Shown piece by piece: positions 57,764 through 64,000 of a stretch of 64,000 nucleotides of DNA. This DNA is from Sporodiniella umbellata (Eukaryota > Mucoromycota > Mucoromycetes > Mucorales > Rhizopodaceae): positions 62,001 to 126,000 of the forward strand of contig JAIXMR010000009.1 of NCBI GenBank assembly GCA_025677835.1, given 5' to 3'. The notes below the pieces were generated by a model that saw nothing but the letters and a program-made list of their open reading frames with translations, did no database searches and was not told the DNA's origin. The translations under genes were made by a program, and so were the position numbers. Position 1 is the stretch's first letter. Each line of letters begins with the position of its first letter.

Positions 57764-59576
57764 ATGATCCAAAGACGTTTGTTTCACTGCTCTCGTGCGC
57801 TATCTCAAAAGCGCTCAGCACCGTTAACACCACTGACTTCCAAAACGTATCCAATGTTAAAACGCAACCCAAAGTTTTCAGAGGTAAAGATTAAAAGATT
57901 ATGATCGTGCTTTGTACTTAAGAGTATAACAGGTCACCGAAAAAGATGTGGATTATTTCAGGAGCATCTTAACGCCTAATCACATTGTATATGCAGATCC
58001 TAAAGGGCCCGAACTAGAAGAACGCAATACCGACTGGTATAAGGTCCACAGAGGAGTATCCAAGTAAGAAAGGCATTCTTTGAGAATTGCAATATATACA
58101 TATGTATATATATGTGTGTGTTTTTCTCATAGTTTTATTTCAAAACCAGCCTTTGTTTATTTCCCACAAGTACAGAGCAAGTATCGAAGATCCTGAGTTA
58201 CTGTCATGAGCGTACACTAGCTGTAGTACCTCAGGGAGGCAAAACCGGATTAAGTGGTGGCCCTGTGCCAGTTTTTGATGAAGTCATTATCAATAGCTCA
58301 AAAATGAACCGAATTCGACAATTTGACGAAATCTCTGGCGTTGCAGTAATAGATGCAGGCGTAGTCCTAGAAAACTTGGCTAGCTTTTTGGAATCTAAAG
58401 GGCACACTGTACCTCTTGATTTGGGAGCAAAAGGTACTTGCCAAATTGGTGGAAACGTTAGTACAAATGCAGGTGGTCTACGGGTAATCAAGTTCGGTAA
58501 TCTTCATGGAAACGTAGTTGGTCTTGAAGTGGTAAATAGCTTTGAAAACGCGTTGTTACAAAACTAATATAATTAAAAGGTATTACCAGACGGTACTATA
58601 CTAGATAGTTTAACAACTCATAGAAAAGATAACACGGGTTATGATTTGAAACAACTATTTATTGGTTCTGAGGGCACACTTGGATTTGTTACGGGTGTGT
58701 CCCTATCGACACCCAAGTTGGCTAAGGTATTGTTTGCAAACAGTTAAAAAGGGCGCACCAAATAACAAAAAAATTTATTGATAGTCGACCAATGTGGCTA
58801 TGCTTGCTTTGGATTCGTTTGAAACCGTACAAAAGGCGTTTGTAATGGCTAAAGAAGACTTGTCAGAGATTTTGTCAGGTATGGTATATATTCGTTTTAA
58901 AGTACTGACTTATACCATTAGCCTTTGAGTTCTGGGACCATAAATCTGTTGAGGTAGTCAAACCGCATATGCCTAGTGGCTCGAGATTTCCGATTGAAGG
59001 GGATTACCCATTCTATGCTTTGCTTGAGACACAGGGAAGTAGTGAGGCGCATGATCAAGAGGTAACAAATTTCTAAAATCAAAACCCGCTTACTAACTCT
59101 TTTTTTGAAACAAACAAAACGGGTGATAGAAAATCGATGCTTATATCGAGCGCCTGTTTCATAACAGCATCGCAAAGGACGGGAGTCTAGCACATGGTTC
59201 AAAACAAGTCAAATCGTTCTTTACATGGCGAGAGTATATCCCAGAGGCTATCAAGAAAGATGGCCCAATTGCAATTTACGATTTAACGATGGATATACCA
59301 TTGCTTTACAAGCTCGTAGAAGATTTAAAAGATTATTTGAATCAAAAGAACTTGCTGGGGCCTGATAAATTGTACAACAATGTAATTGGTTTTGGCCACT
59401 TAGGTGATGGTGTAAGTTGGCTTGTACTGTTTCTTTGTTTTCTTACTTTCCGTACTTAGAATTTACATTTGATGTCAAACGTGGACAGCAAGGCGCAGAA
59501 CGGCGAAAGTGTCATGGATGAGTTTGTTTATGATTGGACTGGTAAGAAAAGTCAAGCCCCTGTTTCATTTCCTGTT

Positions 59577-59616
<40 letters not shown>

Positions 59617-59794
59617 GTTTATAGTCAAGCACAACGGATCCATATCCTCAGAGCATGGTATAGGTATATCCAAGTTGAAATATTTAAATAAGGCCAAATC
59701 AAAAGCTCAGCTTGACCTAATGAGAGTCATCAAAAACGCTATTGATCCCAAAGGAATAATGAATCCTTACAAAGTTATCCCTGACAAAGAATAA
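57764..59794 (+). CDS. D2HGDH: D-2-hydroxyglutarate dehydrogenase (FAD-linked, mitochondrial)
   Basis: Oxidises D-2-hydroxyglutarate (or D-lactate in Dld2-type relatives) to the 2-oxo acid, passing electrons through FAD. The N-terminus [20 protein letters not shown] is a typical mitochondrial presequence; I prefer this ATG to the one at 57719, which adds a hydrophobic run. The FAD-binding PCMH domain shows [54 protein letters not shown] and [20 protein letters not shown]. The C-terminal domain has [16 protein letters not shown] and SSEHGIG, which carry the metal/substrate histidines. About nine exons; joining AA|T ACA at about 58168 restores [16 protein letters not shown]. One intron contains A35 (59581-59615). 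D2HGDH and D-lactate dehydrogenase are hard to separate by eye; overall similarity favours D2HGDH. Confidence 0.9.
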
Positions 59795-59808
59795 AGTTTC
59801 ACTTTTTG

Positions 59809-59842
<34 letters not shown>
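59809..59842. repeat. A34 homopolymer between convergent genes
   Basis: Thirty-four consecutive A between the D2HGDH stop and the PMP3 stop. A second long run (A35, 59581-59615) lies in the last D2HGDH intron. Confidence 0.9.
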
Positions 59843-59843
<1 letters not shown>

Positions 59844-59938
59844 GCGTTTATTAATTGCTATTATTGCTATTACTGATTCATTATTATTTTTACAAATGCG
59901 CTGTGAGCCAGGGCTTTATAGAGAGGCATATCAGGTCT

Positions 59939-60307
59939 CTAAGAAGGTGGTACGGTACCATAGGTAGCGCCACCAGGTCCATAAGTGGCACCACCTGGTG
60001 CAGCGCCAGCAAGTTCTCTTTGTTCTCTTTCCTTAACCAAAATATAAAAAGCGTGGAGATGACCTAAAATAATATCAAGGTTTAATAACTGGTAATCTAT
60101 TGAATCGATGCCGCTTTCTTACCAGGAAGGTAACCAAGAATAGTCAAACACCTTTACATATGAAAATCAATAAAATGTATTTACAAAACCAGACATATCT
60201 GAAACTTACAAGTTGATCCAAAAATCAGCGCCACATCCCTTCATTAAGAAGACGCCAAGAGGAGGAAGCAGAATGATGATGAAAATAAGACAGCATGTTC
60301 CAATCAT
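59939..60307 (-). CDS. PMP3: PMP3/SNA-type plasma membrane proteolipid (UPF0057)
   Basis: Small hydrophobic protein affecting membrane potential and salt tolerance in relatives. Three exons (60210-60307, 60123-60151, 59939-60063) give 83 residues. Two transmembrane segments with the family signature: IFIIILLPPLGVFL, then GCGADFWINLCLTILGYLPG and HLHAFYIL. Compared with the 50-60-residue family core it has a C-terminal extension with a repeated GGATYGP/GGATYGT element. The middle exon is only 29 nt. It lies about 110 bases downstream of SWF1 on the same strand and converges with D2HGDH. Confidence 0.92.
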
Positions 60308-60416
60308 TTTTGTTGTTTTTTTTTTGTTAAAGTGTACAAAAGAAAAAGGAAAAAAGAAAAAGAGACAAAAAGGGTTATTTAATAGACAAATAAGGTAGCA
60401 CGAGGACATTGACCAA

Positions 60417-61979
60417 TCATCTCCGAGGAGGAAAGAAAACTTGACGTAAATTTTCAAGAAAGCCATGATCGTACAGATTGTCAATTTCACCTAAGCCTTC
60501 TACTCTTTTCTCGCTTGTTGGAGGATTTAGAGGCCTGTATCTTCTTTTATATGTTTTTTTGTCCTTGTAAAGCTCCCCTCTATCAATGGCATCCTCAACC
60601 ATTTCCCATTTAAAGGCCTCATTTGTTGTAATACCTCTTGCGGCTAAATAAAGCCTACAAAAAATATGAAATCAGTATTTTGTAACAGTGTGCTACAAAC
60701 GTACTGATAAATAAAAAAGACAAACACAACCAAAGAGACAACGCTGCCAAGTATTCCTATAGCCCCAATCACTCGGTCGTGTTGGAGAACATACTACTGT
60801 ACTTTAATAGAAGCCTTTGCTACCTCACTTACCAAAAACGCCTTCACAAAACTCACAGGTACACTTTCTTTTTTTGTCGGATCATACATATAGGCTTTAT
60901 CCAAACCCCATTCAACAATCATACCGCGATAAATCTGAAAGCACAGATAGGCACCATATGTACAAAACTCTATTAAAGTAAATAAAAAGATGAAAAAGTA
61001 TCGCTGGTTGTTTTCTCCAACGCATCCGTTTATCCATGCGCAATGATGATCCATTTTGCTCACACATGCTTTGCATAAAGAGCAATGCTTCGATCGAGCC
61101 GGCCTACAGGGGAGAGCTTAGTTGTATCGCTTTTCATAAATAATTTTACTTTTGGAATTTGCATGTAGAGCAGTCTTTGGGTGTATAAATGAGTCCATCG
61201 TAAGGATAATGATCCAAGTGCTTTTTCAAATTTTGTCGTGTGATGATTCCAGGGTCAGCAGTACATGCAACATAGTACGATGTATAGAGAGAGATGATAT
61301 GAATAGGAATGAAAATACTGTTTTTCATTTAATGGTTGGTTTAGTGTGCACACAAAAGGGTCTGTTTTACTTACTAGTGAACGGAGTGCAAATAGGGTCC
61401 AGGGAAATGCGGCAGGGCAAAGTACAGAAAAATCAAGATTGATGCACTTGATAACGTAACAAAAAATATCTGAGTAAAAAACAATTGGTTTTGAAGTTTT
61501 AGTTTATAGATATTAGCTACAGAGAACCTCATACTTGTAAGAAGGGGTTTTTGCTTTCGCAGCAATAGAACCAAGCAACGCTCAGTCTATTCATATTAGT
61601 TTGACCAAGTATTCGAGATAACACACGACTAAGCAATTAGTTAAGACTTGCTATCTTTTTTCTTTTCTTGCTTTCTTTCTTTTTTTTTTTTTTTTTTTTT
61701 GCCTTACTTGATTGCCTTAGGTAGCATTTCTGTCAACAGCACAAACATTTTCCCAATGATCCCATTTCTTGGAGATTTACATTAGTTTTGATTAACAGCT
61801 AATCACACATACCTAAAACTTGGATTTTCGCCAAATAATAGAATGAAAACTATTAGCCCGAAAAAAGCTAATAAGATAACTAGGTACAAAACTAAATTCT
61901 ATTAAATGCACAAGAAAGTTTATTCTCCAAAAGCTTGATATATAAAATGAATATTTTTTGAAATCGAGATGCTTGCCAT
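60417..61979 (-). CDS. SWF1: Palmitoyltransferase Swf1 (DHHC family)
   Basis: Integral ER/Golgi S-acyltransferase; yeast Swf1 palmitoylates SNARE proteins next to their membrane anchor. Motifs in order: transmembrane segment [83 protein letters not shown] with the DHHC catalytic motif and [10 protein letters not shown], two further membrane segments, the TTNE motif before KWEMVEDAI, and the C-terminal [15 protein letters not shown] that is characteristic of Swf1. The first coding exon is unclear: TM1 begins at 61898 directly after a TAATAG acceptor, and the nearest candidate start is the ATG at 61977-61979, which would need a GC-AG intron immediately after it. The core is certain; the start is not. 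Confidence 0.85.
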
Positions 61980-62012
61980 TAGATGAATAGTTGGTTAAGA
62001 GGAAAAAAAAAG

Positions 62013-64000
62013 CTATGGTTGTACGAATTTTTCTTGTGTTTTTTCAATAAAAGTAATTAGAAAAAGTACAAAGTTATTTAATTGTTCATAGTTAGCGCCC
62101 ATAATATCAGTAGAAAACCACCCAGCTGCTTTTCCAATCCCGAGTTTCTCATTTAGATCAAATAAAGACGTATGACGCAGGTCAAACACTTCAATTTCAT
62201 AAGATACATCTCCTAATTCAGCTATAATTTGTCTTCGAATTTGGTGGTAGTTCATAGGTGCTTCTGATGTTGTGAATTTTTGCACTCGTGTGATTGCTAT
62301 GCGATACTGATCAAAAGAATACAAAAACTCTTTTTTGTGTAGTATATGGTTTACTTTAAGAAAACCCTCAACCTCTTCTAAAGTTATAGTTCCTGCAACC
62401 GGACTATATATGTTTCACTTTAGCCTTTGTTCTGCTTATAACCTTATTTTTCTTTTTTTTTTTACTCCACTGATATTGTTTTTACAAAAGTTGTAAAAGG
62501 CTTTACATCTGCTCTGATGGTCTCTTTTAAACTTAAAGCTATTTGGAAATCCAGATGTCTGTCTAAAGAAGCCCAGTTGATCTCTACGACTTTTTTGTTT
62601 GAGTATACCACCTTATCTACTTCGGTGATGTTGTTTTTCATATACAAAACCATATTTTTATAGTTAGCCCGACGCTGATTACGAGCTAAACAGTGAAACT
62701 CATAAAAGCTTTTTTGTTCTGGTACACCTGGTAAAATTCGACAGATGTCATTGACAATATCGTCCCTGTTTGTTACTCTATAGTAAAGTTTATACTACAG
62801 TCTATTTTTCGTAAACTAACCACTGTATATACCTTGGACTAAAGAATGGTTTTACACCTCTTTCTTCTACAGCAATGTTTTTCAAGTCATAAAAATCCCA
62901 GAGTTTTCCGTATTCTTCTTCGACATTAGTCCACATTAGGTGGCCAAACCTATAAAGATTTCAATATCCAACTAAAGAAAAGTCAACCTGGCTCACTTTG
63001 CAAAGAGTTTAACTTCTCCCTTGTGGCCCCGGACAGCATCGAGACTAGAATCAAGTGCATATTTGATATTTTTAAAGTTATACTCCTTTGCCCTATGTAC
63101 ATGGTTATTACAAACTATTTAAGGATTTGTATATATACATCATCAATTGACTGTGTGGCTGAAGAGAGCAGCCGATGGATTTTTGGGGAAGGATCTTTAA
63201 AACCCGTTGTGTGGTTGCTTTTCCCCCAAGAACAACAGGCTCTAAAGACTGAGAAGACTCCTTCGCGTGTTGCTCCGTTTTCAAACTTCTCTGTGTAGGG
63301 TCTAGGTTATCCGAGATTGGAAAAGCTTTTCGGGACAGCAGGTCATTCTGAGTCGCAGACGGCGGTTGAAAGGCTCTTTCTAAGATTTCTGTGCTCAAAT
63401 AAGATACGTTTTGGGACACATGCACATTTTTTAACTCTCTTTCTAAACTCGAGCTGCTTTCAAAAACCTTTGGTGAAAATGGGTTAAACGCAGAGGTGCT
63501 TGGACTAGACACAAGAGAGCAGGAAGAGTCAGTATACATCCGACTTGTTTGCTTCGGTATAATCATATTTTTGGGCTGTTTATATTCCCGCCTTTCTCTG
63601 TCATAAAATACCGGAAGAAGTATGTATCGATCAGTTTGAGAAACAGGGATAAGCCTTTTATATCTGTAGTGTGATAGAGGACAAAATACAAGCTTATACG
63701 GTTCAGACTCTACAGGATAGTGAATACAAAATGTTCTTGTTTTTCTGCTGCTCTTAATCTATACTAAAGTTAGAGACGGTTTTAGATAAAGATATATAAA
63801 GAGTATTACATAGGTTCTTTCTATCTGTTCGAATCTTTTGGATGTTTCATTGACAGCTTTTTGGTCTGATCCTTCAATCAAAATCGTATGTCCATCTAAA
63901 TAACATCTAGTTGCAGATAGCTCACCAACCAAATCTAGATAATTTCCCTCTAGCATGTTGTATTGAGGCGGGCCAGTCAAAAATGCTTGAACGTCTTTAA
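62013..64000 (-). CDS. Partial protein of unknown family (5' end beyond the window)
   Basis: Minus-strand multi-exon gene whose beginning lies past base 64000. The stop TAG is at 62013-62015. The most upstream visible part (about 63820-63990) reads FLTGPPQYNMLEGNYLDLVG followed by ATRCYLDGHTILIEGSDQKA, which could be the end of a KH-like or similar alpha/beta RNA-binding fold, though that is a guess. Then comes a serine-rich linker with SAFNPFSPKVF and other low-complexity sequence. Next are YALDSSLDAVRGHKGEVKLF and FGHLMWTNVEEEYGKLWDFY, a PFFSP motif, ARNQRRANYKN and NWASLDRHLDFQIALSL. The C-terminal domain contains EIEVFDLRHTSLFDLNEKLG. It looks like a fungal conserved hypothetical. Its stop is 33 bases from the candidate SWF1 start. 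Confidence 0.6.

Overview
The window is a gene-dense, AT-rich fungal nuclear contig. Almost every gene is broken by short spliceosomal introns, mostly about 45-100 nt, many carrying long poly-A or poly-T runs. The gene set (type III glutamine synthetase, neutral trehalase with N-terminal regulatory motifs, Nup159, Swf1, CUE and FYVE proteins) and the short-intron style suggest an early-diverging fungus, most likely Mucoromycota and probably Mucorales. That placement is inference. I see no prokaryotic operon, CRISPR array, rRNA, convincing tRNA or intact transposon.

Layout. 1-3.4 kb: tail of a peroxisomal crotonase-family enzyme (+), RPL29 (-), a small unknown protein (+) and kynurenine aminotransferase (-). 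5.7-12.9 kb: cytoplasmic dynein intermediate chain (+) convergent with the FG nucleoporin Nup159/NUP214 (-). 14.4-19.1 kb: glutamine synthetase III (+) and a PIP 5-kinase (-). 22.4-29.1 kb: neutral trehalase (+), a CUE-domain adaptor with NPF and PPxY motifs (+) and an OSR1/Fray-type kinase (-). 30-34.8 kb: RPL19 (+), a DUF1308/C7orf25-like protein (-) and a type I membrane protein (+). 35.5-41.9 kb: MSH6 (-), cyclophilin PPIL3 (+) and a FYVE protein (-). 43.2-47.6 kb: a GDSL phospholipase-B-like enzyme (+) and the CAF-1 large subunit (-). 48.2-55.2 kb: STRIPAK subunit Far11/STRIP (+), a steryl-ester-hydrolase-like lipase (+) and a membrane-anchored FKBP (+). 57.8-64 kb: D-2-hydroxyglutarate dehydrogenase (+), PMP3 (-), Swf1 palmitoyltransferase (-) and a partial unrecognised protein (-). 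Strand alternates along most of the window, so neighbours usually share either a divergent promoter or convergent 3' ends.

The genes do not form one pathway; they are housekeeping functions in ordinary eukaryotic arrangement. I found no single new multi-gene system. The most interesting points are: an OSR1-like kinase carrying RFx[V/I] docking motifs in its own tail; a bacterial-like GSIII in a fungus; repeated start-codon introns (RPL19, PPIL3, possibly SWF1); 21-36 nt microexons, one carrying the MSH6 mismatch-reading motif; acceptors built on poly-A; and two otherwise intact genes, each with a single-base deletion in a homopolymer. Exon coordinates were worked out by hand and are predictions. 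For BNA3, PIP5K, GSIII, NTH1, PPIL3, FKBP, the GDSL gene, FYVE, PMP3 and several others the exon lengths sum to a whole number of codons (BNA3 and PIP5K only after allowing one missing base).
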